Source: Candidatus Obscuribacterales bacterium
GTDB lineage: Bacteria > Cyanobacteriota > Vampirovibrionia > Obscuribacterales > Obscuribacteraceae
Direction: 5' to 3'
NCBI GenBank assembly: GCA_020050685.1
Contig: JAGVKG010000029.1
Location: 186,001-250,000, forward strand
Length of the DNA stretch: 64,000 bases
A program made the translations under genes and the position numbers. Below are positions 58,101 through 64,000 of this stretch, piece after piece; within the stretch, counting starts at the first letter, position 1; each line of letters starts with the position of its first letter. The notes under the pieces are model-generated. The model was not told the origin of the DNA. It made no database searches and saw only the letters and a list, made by a program, of their open reading frames with translations.

Positions 58101-60139
58101 GTCGGATCAACAATCAAAGGAGAAATATCGAGCAACTCTCGGGTTGTATTAATCGTCTCCAAGGCTTCAGCAGCCGCTTCTATCTGCCACGGATCAAAAG
58201 CATCATTAAGCCCACTGCCAAGATTTCCGACCGCACCAATTTCAATTGATGTCGGTTGTAGTGTGCCGGCGCTGAATGCATTGGCACCAGTTTGGAAAGC
58301 CCCATTAAGAATCGTCGCACTGCTGGACATATTTGGCGTAGCAGCCGAGATGCTTATATCACCGCCAGACACACCAGCCTGACTTCCAGTCCTGGATGCG
58401 CTTGCAAAAATTGCCGGCAAAGTTATCGCCGCTGTACCACCAGGGTCGGCAGTAGCGCCTGCGATTATCGTTACATTTCCATTTACTGCTCCGTTGAAAT
58501 TTGGACCTGGTCCACCACCATAAGTATTGATACTACCAGTAGTACCAAGGTTTACCGTACCAGGCGTCAATAAGCTGCCAGATCCATTGCCAGAAAATGC
58601 CACCATTAATATGTCGCCACCATTGCCACCGGTTGAATTCCAGGCAAGCGTGCCATTCGTATTGATTGAGGTCACTCCAGTCAAATCAATAGCACCACCA
58701 GTCGATGATCCGTGAGTGGTCAGTCCGGATTGTGAAATAGTCAGCGTGGTAGTGGTATCACCGTTGCCGGATGTGCCGCCAGTAATAACTGCGCCGGCAA
58801 TAATCGTTAGCTTGCCACCATTTCCACCTAATAAATTCGTGGTATCGATTGTGCCACCAGTTACGATAACATCACCTTTTGCAAGCAGCGCTAAGGCATT
58901 GCCACCAGTATTGGCAATATTAGCCAGAGTCAGAGTGCCGCCAGCATTGTAGTAAGTTGGATCACCGTTAACATTGAGATTACCAAATTTCAAATTGGAA
59001 GTGTCCGCACCAAACAGCGAATTGCTGGCATCAATATTGATCCAACCACTCACTTCACCAAGCTGGGCTTCCACCGCGCCCTTGCCAACATCAATATTCA
59101 TTTCTAGCGATAAATAATCGCCACCGAGAAGATTCATCGTTGCGGACATGGAAGTAGCCGGCATGTTGAAATTAATATTTCCACTCAACGCCTGCATCAT
59201 TCCGCCAGTACTATTGACCATCAAGGACGCAGCTGTTTGCGACTGCACATTCACGTTGCCATTCACTGCCGCAATCAGGCCAGCATTATTTATTGAATTA
59301 GCAGAAAGGTTCACACTGTTAACAGCTTGCATGACTGCGGAACTCGTAGCACCAGAGAAATTTCCGCCAGCAGCATTGGTAATTGAATTGGCCGAAACAG
59401 TCAGATTACCGGAAGACATAATCGTGCCAGCGTTAACAAATTCATTTAGTGCAGTCAGACTCAAATCCAATGGTGCGCCACTGCCACCATCGGCACCGCG
59501 GCTAGCAAAGCCACCGGACAAGCTGGAAGAAATCACACCTGTGGCGTTGTTGTAAATGTTCATGCCGGAAAGTGCGGCAACACCAACTTGGTTGTTCGAC
59601 GAAAAAACAAAAAGATGTCCCGAGTTACTTAAATTGCCAGACAAGTCCAAGCTGCCAACTGAAGCAAAATCGCTAACCACGCGCACGCCTTGAGGAATGA
59701 CTAAATTGGAAATGTCGCCGCCAAGCGTAGCTGTCGGCAGACACGCCGAAAGATTAACTCTGCCTGCCACTGCCTGTCCCAGATCATCAAGCCTGAGACT
59801 CTGACGACCGGTCATCAGCACTTGCTGCAAGGCCAAATTCTCTGCCGGGGTAAGCATGTCTTGCGGCGTGAGCTGCCGGAATCCCTCGCCCACGCGAATT
59901 GTCGCGGTTTGAAACGACCGCACCGACGCTGCCGAAACCGTGCGTTCTGTCGAACCCAAATCCAAATTAAGCGCTTGAGCCGCCGCATTGCCTGCCGGAT
60001 TAGCCGCCTGATTGGCCGCCCTCTCCGCTCGCGACTCCCAAGCCATGGCGCTTGGCGCCTGAAATTGCAGAGCAAAAAACACCAACATGAGCGCGTACGC
60101 CATGAGCCTATCTGCCATCGAATGGACACGCTTGTGCAT
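52106..60139 (-). CDS. Giant secreted modular protein with CAP domain, 2677 residues (paralogue 3)
   Basis: Signal peptide ('YALMLVFFALQFQAPSAMAW'), then an Ala/Asn/Gln-rich stretch and the N-terminal module (about 54-160: 'ALNLDLGST', 'QDMLTPAENLALQQ', 'GQAVAGRVNL', 'LVIPQGV'). A CAP/SCP-like domain lies at about 647-787 ('NTTRELLDISPLIVDPTLVK', 'YYGHYE', 'LGLAWGG', 'MMDEPIGPFNHRYHLVNHDY'). A Gly-rich tract follows at 987-1164, then a second TPAE module (1277-1364, 'NVTPAELVAIIQ'). A VIG/YFG/DLTDP module is at about 1520-1787 and a truncated one at 2514-2644. The tail 'GELLVDTGECDEQEIADELL' matches paralogue 2. The order of modules follows paralogue 1 closely. Start ATG has no clear ribosome site; in-frame ATGs at residues 8 and 13 are alternatives. 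A surface or matrix role is inferred. Confidence 0.85.
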   Translation of the reverse strand: MHKRVHSMADRLMAYALMLVFFALQFQAPSAMAWESRAERAANQAANPAGNAAAQALNLDLGSTERTVSAASVRSFQTATIRVGEGFRQLTPQDMLTPAENLALQQVLMTGRQSLRLDDLGQAVAGRVNLSACLPTATLGGDISNLVIPQGVRVVSDFASVGSLDLSGNLSNSGHLFVFSSNNQVGVAALSGMNIYNNATGVISSSLSGGFASRGADGGSGAPLDLSLTALNEFVNAGTIMSSGNLTVSANSITNAAGGNFSGATSSAVMQAVNSVNLSANSINNAGLIAAVNGNVNVQSQTAASLMVNSTGGMMQALSGNINFNMPATSMSATMNLLGGDYLSLEMNIDVGKGAVEAQLGEVSGWINIDASNSLFGADTSNLKFGNLNVNGDPTYYNAGGTLTLANIANTGGNALALLAKGDVIVTGGTIDTTNLLGGNGGKLTIIAGAVITGGTSGNGDTTTTLTISQSGLTTHGSSTGGAIDLTGVTSINTNGTLAWNSTGGNGGDILMVAFSGNGSGSLLTPGTVNLGTTGSINTYGGGPGPNFNGAVNGNVTIIAGATADPGGTAAITLPAIFASASRTGSQAGVSGGDISISAATPNMSSSATILNGAFQTGANAFSAGTLQPTSIEIGAVGNLGSGLNDAFDPWQIEAAAEALETINTTRELLDISPLIVDPTLVKLAKAEIEYIASTGYYGHYELRSAGATVRGSAIGINTNSTGCCYDNLGLAWGGTLTPKQAFDSNHEAMMDEPIGPFNHRYHLVNHDYVGIAFAAVGTAIFFAEVFADAPVTPASTPNLDIPVHAGSGGAAGVLSVNPPNTPNTPLENAIGSISHNRMTIPVSIKSGNGDVTLTAGNEVNVAGAIMANGLNGIRSALGGNGANGGNVTINAGSNVNVFNIQTFGGAGGSDSIAFNAGHAGDVSITSTNGGISILPGGPCSPCIAISAAGGNGGSALIGNAEGGDGGNGGDVILTALSGTIEVTAIEAGGGGGAGGAGGSAGGVGGEGGDGGSIDLNARTISVDYYLSASGGGGGGAGGKDSASAGGGGGGASLGLAGGGGKGSGSAGGGGGGGGQVRGFGGNSNTFPDYWMNSSTGAAGSVGAGGIAGALGGGGGGGGAASGGDVGGAGGALGSAGASDQDGLVSGGAGGAGGSIVLDGQTIIVASDANDFWAPYTIASTFGNASLLALGSGGSVTISGAATVVQYNVNADYTSTNANIPLVLSGSFTVGASGAGSHTFGAIAAGPQAGAIDINGNQMSGTVASGTFSPAGGGSTTVFIDKQGQPNVPYEDGDNVTPAELVAIIQKLATGNQGVTLSAQGAAMGGTISVSQGNIPGGGFSTLVLPASVTLVDRVNNLPYTTSATIHGTLQISDVAGTATISTPTLVLNGTITNAGGHINIQGTGVSNALSLTFGASSSITASAGHILFNDTSAGNVSTVSSGNGTLSALGAGSQVKFNAGTGQVNVSFKSITGSLFGNAASFSVTSAINNLVLGSINTTAGNLHVVAGNGPGASNVALTVNAGSTLKALGGTLKLANKDTSTGSITVGANSLLLAPQNDMHILIGDLPVTPAEGPTHAQVSVATANGGQVFFGDNGISAAGPTNVVVAVSSQVVFDTGSLSSSAIHLAGSVLIGGNTGPIISSLDLTDPATVTELRTLQIQGELGGVLVVNSLGQAVGGSITFPNDSTLVGLSAQNIPAGVTVAFMNFDDTNLVSVSLTNTSTTQQAIVGGNMYFINGPLGGSVGNLTINSTQPGPVLVVAGTGQLRSDGALNLSVGGDIAATGIIGGNTDLSVETTNNGSVNVTGRLFGFNSATVSAGGSGSIVRTANGQISGLSIALSSTSGNIGSLLLPINTAGNSLIVNTSGSAFVNNVGVLNIGTSTIGATLQILTTGGVTTSGVISAATMTLGGLNGNVAITLGADLNSALSSGSVTLKALGSGAITQTGGTVFANSLSLLSGSGNMGTSALSPLTVDAASVSAVTKGKNVFINDVRTGAVTLAASSASSIFQFDTNASVLTISGNLAAGNVTVKNHQGGIAVGTSIGKNTQLMTFSTVGGAGTFTTAPGALVAGKSVSITSGSGDVGSSGASVNLATTALTLAGTGSIFINNTGSMVLAGATLPGSETFKVVTSGSLTTTGAIVANEVVLQGGSKISLGGNVGQAGGTVSITAGGSGSVTVNNIAHTITGTTVTLASGSGSIGDSKLPIKTVAEELSVTTGTKGKVYITNTGDAQLLAASGGTFQLLNNGDLDVGVDIVGVSTFVLQTNGSNGDINLLNNVGMVGGKTTLSANGTGAITQANGKVINGAVVTLASGSGDLGALATPLQTTASKLSVDTTGDVYMNGADGSLPAYTLSVVKAVAGGTLNIRATGNLVLLKPGPINAPTISFSTNAGSNGSIYLAGPIGSAASSVAITADGSGSIVASTYGLIVGSSLVLSSTTGNVGALAKPIITNINGTIDSHTTGAGVTAISNTGALTMLASESGGTMNVSNKGALTVNNLSTENGSINLVASAGALTVNANQTVSAVNGTLTIRNTSSTNPTITIGNAAMLQASSATTGLGNVNIVIGSVPSKPIPGNAPGNIQTTITAGGNIFYGKNGITTQAPDNLLTAQGRNIIFDAGKAPATAIQIQGAVQIEAKNISFTHSDSNGSAQGELLVDTGECDEQEIADELLTLSH

Positions 60140-60449
60140 CTCAGAGCAACCAATACCCTAGTGAAGGTCCGACACATCCAACCCATATCGCTCTATGTCA
60201 GATATTCCCCCACCGCCTCTTTAATAACCAGATTTATCTTCAAATAAAAATAAAACCTGCTCGTGCATTAGGCGTCCTGCTGACCATCTCAGCCGGTATC
60301 GCTTGGCAGCCAAATTGACTAGCCAAGAAAAAAGGATCTAGTGGCATTTCTCAAGACTCTTTAGATAACCGTAGATCACATGATCAAATTCCTCCGTCAT
60401 TGGTGGACATAGTCTGACGGAGGAAAAGAATAAAAGTTGCGATTGATAT
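60140..60449. other. Intergenic region, 310 bases
   Basis: Contains the terminator of the DEAD-box gene (60389-60425) and, nearer 60140, the AT-rich sequence expected to hold the promoter of paralogue 3. Beyond that I see no gene and no strong promoter match. Confidence 0.4.
60389..60425 (-). terminator. Terminator of the DEAD-box helicase gene
   Basis: TTCCTCCGTCA (60389-60399) pairs perfectly with TGACGGAGGAA (60415-60425) across a 15-base loop. Read on the minus strand it is followed by TTTGATC, and it lies about 25 bases after the helicase stop. Confidence 0.7.
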
Positions 60450-61625
60450 TTAACCTACGCGGCGACGGCGCGGCTTAAATCTACGCTTGGTGACAACTTT
60501 GCCTTTTGGTTTGTAATCAGGATCTAGCTGCCGTCCGGTTACGCGTTCGATATCTCTGATCAAATATCTTTGTTCTTCACTGACAAAGGATAATGCCACA
60601 CCCGAGCGTCCAGCGCGACCCGTACGTCCGATACGGTGCACATAGTCTGCTGCTGAATCCGGAAGATCGTAATTCACAACGTGGGTGATACTTGGAATAT
60701 CCAATCCACGTGCGGCGATATCTGTAGCAACTAAAACAGAGAATTCACCATTGCGATAACGCTTCAATGTTCTTTCACGTTGATTTTGCGAAATGTCGCT
60801 ATGAATTTCTTCTGCTGAAACATTTGATGCACGCAATCTGCTTCTCACCTTCGATGCCTTACGGCGTGTTCTGGTGAAGATCAAGACAGATTCCATTTCT
60901 GTACCCTGGATCAACTCAAGCAACATTGCATCTTTGCCCATTTCACTCACGTGAATGATGCGCTGCTCAATGTCTTGTGGTTCGAGCTGTTTCGTGTTCA
61001 CTCTGATAGTGGCTGGATTTCTCAAGTATTGTCTAGCTATGTCTTCCACACGTCTATCGATGGTGGCAGAGAACATTAGCGTCTGACGATCGCTGGAAAT
61101 TCTTGAAATGATTTTGCGAACCTGGGGCATGAATCCCATGTCCAACATACGGTCTGCTTCATCTAAAATCAGAACCTCAACCATGGAAATATCAATGCTG
61201 CCTTGTTCCATGTGATCAAATAATCTGCCTGGTGTGGCAACAACAACATCAACACCACGTCGCAAATCTTTTATCTGCTGACCATAACCAGTGCCACCAT
61301 AAATGGCAGCTGAGCGTATGCGAGAGTTTTTGGAAAAGCGTTGGAACTGCGATTGTACTTGCAAGGCAAGCTCTCTCGTCGGTGCCAAGACCAAGCAGCG
61401 CGGATTCTTTACACCGTTATGTCCAGTGCGAAGCAGATTCTCAATTACCGGAACCGCGAATGCTGCCGTCTTGCCAGAACCTGTCTGAGCAGAGGCCATG
61501 ATGTCTTGTCCGGCCAAAATGAGTGGAATAGTTTTCTGTTGAATTTCGGTCGGCTCTGCGTACTCATTTTGTTCAAGCAAAACCAACATATTCTTGGACA
61601 AGCCAAGATCAGTAAATTGTGTCAA
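60450..61625 (-). CDS. DEAD-box RNA helicase (RhlE-like)
   Basis: 391 residues covering the two RecA-like lobes with a short basic tail. Motifs: Q motif ('EPTEIQQ', Gln29/30), Walker A 'AQTGSGKT' (46-53), PTREL (82-86), TPGR (131-134), DEAD (155-158), SAT (186-188), then 'LVATDIAARGLD' and 'HRIGRTGRAGR'. The C-terminus ends in a Lys/Arg-rich stretch ('KRRFKPRRRRVG') that would bind RNA. Such enzymes unwind short RNA duplexes in ribosome assembly or mRNA turnover, often under cold stress. The start is a TTG preceded by AAGGG at good spacing. The gene is monocistronic with its own terminator. Confidence 0.93.
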   Translation of the reverse strand: MTQFTDLGLSKNMLVLLEQNEYAEPTEIQQKTIPLILAGQDIMASAQTGSGKTAAFAVPVIENLLRTGHNGVKNPRCLVLAPTRELALQVQSQFQRFSKNSRIRSAAIYGGTGYGQQIKDLRRGVDVVVATPGRLFDHMEQGSIDISMVEVLILDEADRMLDMGFMPQVRKIISRISSDRQTLMFSATIDRRVEDIARQYLRNPATIRVNTKQLEPQDIEQRIIHVSEMGKDAMLLELIQGTEMESVLIFTRTRRKASKVRSRLRASNVSAEEIHSDISQNQRERTLKRYRNGEFSVLVATDIAARGLDIPSITHVVNYDLPDSAADYVHRIGRTGRAGRSGVALSFVSEEQRYLIRDIERVTGRQLDPDYKPKGKVVTKRRFKPRRRRVG

Positions 61626-62014
61626 TTTTAAAACCCTTATGCTAATGGCTAAAAAGCCAGAGAAGTATAGTCTCTAACAAGCGACTGAGACCCTTTACTC
61701 TGGAGAATTGCAAAGCCAAAAGAACAGCATACCGACGTAATATATATTATCTGTGTCTAACGTCGGGCTTATCAGATCAGCCTGAAGTATGGCAGGTATC
61801 CCAGAAGATGTCAATCAGACAATCGGGTGTTGTATAGAAAATTGGCGGTAATCTTCAGGCAGATGAGCATTCCATAATCTCGTATATCTGAACCGGCTAG
61901 CAAAACCGGACCCAATACAATTGCATTCGCAACAGTGCTCGGCCATTTCATTGGTATCATCGGCGGTGCCCTAAACCTCAGCAATATTCCAGCCATCTCA
62001 CCAAACAGCGCAGA
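61626..62014. other. Intergenic region with possible gene remnant
   Basis: 389 bases between the helicase start and the KaiB-like stop. A 61-codon frame on the minus strand (61811-61996) and an open plus-strand stretch ('NTIAFATVLGHFIGIIGGAL' in translation) overlap each other. Both look hydrophobic, neither has a good ribosome site with an upstream promoter, and neither resembles a family I know. It may be an eroded membrane-protein gene or chance coding potential. Confidence 0.3.
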
Positions 62015-62356
62015 TTACCCTAAGAATCCGAAAGTCTTTCGAACTTTTTCTGTGTCGCTTAAGTCTCCAGATAGTACCTTAACCTGGTCGCCCTGATGCA
62101 GAACGACACTCGGAGTTACCTTTATGTCATACATCTTCGCCACCTCCGGATTCAACGTAACATCAACGATTGCCAACTCGTAATCTCTATAATCATAATG
62201 TTCCAACGCCCGGTACAATGCTAATAGAGCACTTTGAGAGTTAGTCGGTGAAACAAATAAACTGAGTTTGAACTTAGGTTGGTTCATTTCCGATATCTCT
62301 TCAGGGCTAAAAGGATAACCGCACCAATACCTCAGAACCTGCATGACGCTGAGCAT
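62015..62356 (-). CDS. KaiB-like thioredoxin-fold protein
   Basis: The KaiB core spans about residues 29-113. 'FKLSLFVSPTNSQSALLALY' matches the KaiB beta1-alpha1 region ('LKLYVAGNTPNS-x-A'), 'YELAIVDVTLNPEVAKMYDI' matches 'YALKVIDVLKNPQLAE', 'VTPSVV' matches 'ATPTL', and 'SGDLSDTEKV' (96-105) matches 'IGDLSDREKV'. KaiB is the fold-switching partner of KaiC in the cyanobacterial clock; stand-alone KaiB-like proteins in other bacteria are linked to stress or signalling. AGGAG lies upstream of ATG 62356, supporting the 113-residue form with a 24-residue N-terminal extension ('MLSVMQVLRYWCGYPFSPEE'). An internal ATG at 62287 would give a canonical ~90-residue KaiB. No kaiA or kaiC is in the window. 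Confidence 0.8.
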   Translation of the reverse strand: MLSVMQVLRYWCGYPFSPEEISEMNQPKFKLSLFVSPTNSQSALLALYRALEHYDYRDYELAIVDVTLNPEVAKMYDIKVTPSVVLHQGDQVKVLSGDLSDTEKVRKTFGFLG

Positions 62357-62468
62357 TTTGAGTCGCTCCTAGACCAAGACATTTAGCCTGCGATGGAAAG
62401 ACTGCAGTCAACTTAACAGGTTCCGAAATAGAAATTGTGCAAAATCAGTGCAAATTAAAAATAGGCAA

Positions 62469-62494
62469 AGAGCGGGACCATTTGATCCCGCTCT
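62469..62494 (-). terminator. Rho-independent terminator of small exported protein gene
   Basis: AGAGCGGGA and TCCCGCTCT form a perfect nine-base stem around an eight-base loop; on the minus strand TTGCCTATTTTTAA follows. It lies 24 bases past the stop of the small exported protein. Confidence 0.88.
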
Positions 62495-62517
62495 GAAGTT
62501 AGATATCGAGGAGTAGC

Positions 62518-62799
62518 TTACTTGGTTGCACCGGCTGCAGGTGCAGGATTGGTAGTCGGATCCGACTTCTTTTGCTCTGCACTGACTTGTTTGTCAGGGG
62601 ATGACTGGTTAACGCTTTCCGTCGGCTTTGCCGAAGTTTGCGACAGGGCTGCCTTTGCATCGGACTGCTGCTTGTCGGATTCTTGCTGTACAGCCTTATT
62701 GGCAATCGGCTCTTGCTTTGACTCCTCAGCCAACGCAGCATATGAACTGCCCATTATTACAGCGGCTCCTAAGAGTGCAGCAACAAAACGAATATTCAT
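62518..62799 (-). CDS. Small exported low-complexity protein
   Basis: The 93-residue product starts at ATG after an excellent AGGAGG and has a signal peptide ('FVAALLGAAVIMGSSYAALA', cleavage near residue 24). The mature part is Lys/Gln/Ser/Glu/Ala-rich with no cysteine or aromatic residue and is predicted to be disordered. No family recognised. The strong ribosome site and perfect terminator suggest a well-expressed gene. Divergent from the response regulator gene across 144 bases. Confidence 0.85.
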   Translation of the reverse strand: MNIRFVAALLGAAVIMGSSYAALAEESKQEPIANKAVQQESDKQQSDAKAALSQTSAKPTESVNQSSPDKQVSAEQKKSDPTTNPAPAAGATK

Positions 62800-62878
62800 G
62801 AAACAACCTCCTATCTATAAATATTGATCACTGAACAGCTTGAAGATATCAAAGATAAAATTTAAAAGCGTGCAACTT

Positions 62879-62906
62879 TTGTGTAATTCAAGGTATTTCC
62901 TATTAA
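62879..62906 (+). promoter_or_regulatory. Candidate promoter of the two-component operon
   Basis: TTGTGT (62879-62884), 16 bases, then TATTAA (62901-62906) lies 37 bases upstream of the response-regulator start. The match to the sigma-70 consensus is moderate. Confidence 0.35.
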
Positions 62907-62943
62907 AATGCTCCGTGTCAAGTTCAGCTCGTGGTAGCAAATC

Positions 62944-63618
62944 ATGTCCAGAATTCTGATTATCGAAGACGAAGACGGCTTATCTGGGGCAATTCAAGAA
63001 TGGCTAGAAGATGAGCAGTATGTAGTGTCTGTTGTAAATAACGGACTTTCAGCTGTCACCAATTTGCAATCAGAGTCTTACGAGGCAATTGTTCTCGACT
63101 TAATGCTTCCTGGCATGAGCGGTATAGAAGTGTGTAAGGCCTACAGAACATCCGGTGGCACCACGCCAATCCTCATGCTTACTGCTAAGAACACCATAGC
63201 ATCCAAAGAAGAAGGTTTGGATAGCGGCGCAGACGACTACCTGACCAAGCCATTTGATTTGCGCGAGCTGTCAGCAAGGCTCAGGGCACTTCTTCGCAGA
63301 CCTCGAACACAACCTTTATTGATATTAGAAGCTGGGAACCTTAAATTAGACACGACCTCTCGCACTGTCACCAAGGCCGGCAAGCCACTGCGTCTGCTAC
63401 CCAAAGAATTTATGCTTTTAGAAGTCTTGATGCGACACTATGGACAGGTTTTGAGCACAGAGGATCTAATTAATCACCTCTGGAGCCCAGCTTCGGAGAT
63501 AGCACCAGATACGGTGCGCTCTCATTTGAAATCATTACGCAAGAAAATAGATGATACCTCGGAGTCTTCGCTTATCAAAACTGTTCATGGCATGGGCTAC
63601 ATGATTGAGGCACACTAA
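62944..63618 (+). CDS. OmpR/PhoB-family response regulator
   Basis: 224 residues. The receiver domain (about 1-120) has the acidic pocket 'IIEDED' (E8/D9/E10), phosphoacceptor Asp52 in 'VLDLMLPGMSG', Thr80 and Lys102 ('LTKPF'). The C-terminal winged-helix domain (about 130-222) shows 'LLPKEFMLLEVLMRHYGQVL', 'DTVRSHLKSLRKKID' and 'IKTVHGMGYMIEA', the standard OmpR DNA-binding pattern. It is followed after two bases by a histidine kinase gene, forming a standard two-component operon. The stimulus is unknown. Confidence 0.95.
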   Translation: MSRILIIEDEDGLSGAIQEWLEDEQYVVSVVNNGLSAVTNLQSESYEAIVLDLMLPGMSGIEVCKAYRTSGGTTPILMLTAKNTIASKEEGLDSGADDYLTKPFDLRELSARLRALLRRPRTQPLLILEAGNLKLDTTSRTVTKAGKPLRLLPKEFMLLEVLMRHYGQVLSTEDLINHLWSPASEIAPDTVRSHLKSLRKKIDDTSESSLIKTVHGMGYMIEAH

Positions 63619-63620
63619 CT

Positions 63621-64000
63621 ATGTTCAGAAGCTGCCGCTGGAAGATTGCACTTTGGTTCGTATCTCTGTCATCGCTCATTTATTTAGCACTGACATTTGT
63701 CGGGGGAGCCTATTTCTATAGCAGTCTGTCACGTTCAATGGACCAACAACTGAAAATTGTTGCCTCACAAATTGGTCATGCAATCGATTTGACAAGTCAG
63801 AAACCGAAGTTTCGAGAATGGTTACGAGTTGTGCAAACCGAACCGGCACGATCGCTTATGACCATGCAGCTTTTCGATCAGTCTGGAATACTGCTCGAGC
63901 ATTATGGTCCCATTGGCATTCCAAAATTATTCATGACGGAATCAGAAATCACCCGAGGCGATCTGACAATGCGGATTAGAAGCACTAAGCTTCTGCACGA
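63621..64000 (+). CDS. Sensor histidine kinase, 3' end cut by window
   Basis: ATG 63621 lies two bases after the response regulator stop. The 126 visible codons encode a first transmembrane helix ('IALWFVSLSSLIYLALTFVG', about residues 9-28) and a periplasmic sensor segment beginning 'YFYSSLSRSMDQQLKIVASQ'. This is the usual N-terminal layout of an EnvZ/BaeS-type kinase. HAMP, H-box and ATPase domains must lie beyond the window. The assignment rests on layout and operon position, since no catalytic motif is visible. Confidence 0.75.
   Translation, partial: MFRSCRWKIALWFVSLSSLIYLALTFVGGAYFYSSLSRSMDQQLKIVASQIGHAIDLTSQKPKFREWLRVVQTEPARSLMTMQLFDQSGILLEHYGPIGIPKLFMTESEITRGDLTMRIRSTKLLH

Noticed and set aside
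52106-60139. Paralogue 3 as a TpsA filamentous haemagglutinin
   Set aside because: Overall repeats are similar in style, but I find no TPS secretion-domain motif and no TpsB gene; the shared TPAE module at the N-terminus is different.
61811-61996. 61-codon minus-strand frame as a real gene
   Set aside because: No good ribosome site, no homology recognised by eye, and the opposite strand is equally open.
1-64000. tRNA, rRNA, insertion sequences or prophage
   Set aside because: No cloverleaf, conserved rRNA blocks, transposase, terminal inverted repeats or phage genes were seen in any intergenic region.

Overview
The window reads as chromosome of a non-photosynthetic relative of Cyanobacteria, most likely Melainabacteria/Vampirovibrionia of the Obscuribacter type. 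That placement is inferred from gene content: a KaiB-like protein, kinesin-light-chain-type TPR protein, GTP-type PEP carboxykinase, heptosyltransferase-like GT9 plus WaaE-like GT2 (an LPS-type diderm envelope) and giant Ser/Thr/Gly/Asn-rich secreted proteins. I see no rRNA, tRNA, insertion sequence, phage gene or CRISPR array.

Layout. 1-2563: a partial multi-pass membrane protein and a one-base-overlapping SGNH/DHHW-type secreted protein. 2723-6945: an apparent operon of a spermidine-synthase domain fused to a membrane/extracytoplasmic module, a FemAB-like aminoacyltransferase, and SpeD (AdoMet decarboxylase). 7175-8431: unknown protein. 8451-10336 (minus): two coupled LPS-type glycosyltransferases, preceded by a perfect palindromic operator candidate. 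10602-11909 (minus): unknown exported protein. 12262-14130: glycine-zipper protein and membrane-anchored TPR protein. 14518-35397: a 6959-residue secreted modular protein behind a structured leader. 35427-37280 (minus): PckG. 37477-40746 (minus): large TadG-like protein. 40747-41226: a structured intergenic region. 41227-46689 (minus): second giant paralogue. 46946-48421: aldehyde dehydrogenase. 48531-49977: two coupled exported proteins. 49990-51957 (minus): RecQ. 52106-60139 (minus): third giant paralogue. 60450-61625 (minus): DEAD-box helicase. 62015-62356 (minus): KaiB-like protein. 62518-62799 (minus): small exported protein. 62944-end: OmpR-type response regulator and the start of its histidine kinase.

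The most striking content is the set of three giant paralogues (about 34 kb of coding DNA). They share a signal peptide, an N-terminal 'TPAE' module that recurs once in mid-protein, and beta-helix-like repeats. Two of them share a long Gly-rich stretch and a roughly 260-residue 'VIG/YFG/DLTDP' module. They carry different passenger domains: a seven-bladed YVTN-type beta-propeller and a FecR-like C-terminus in the first, a CAP/SCP-like domain in the third. The second and third share a short acidic C-terminal tail. No TpsB transporter or recognisable anchor is visible in the window. A second unusual system is the polyamine operon, where the aminopropyltransferase domain is fused to an envelope module and sits next to a FemAB ligase.

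Starts were re-chosen by Shine-Dalgarno position for several genes. Domain calls were made by eye from motifs; no database search was run.
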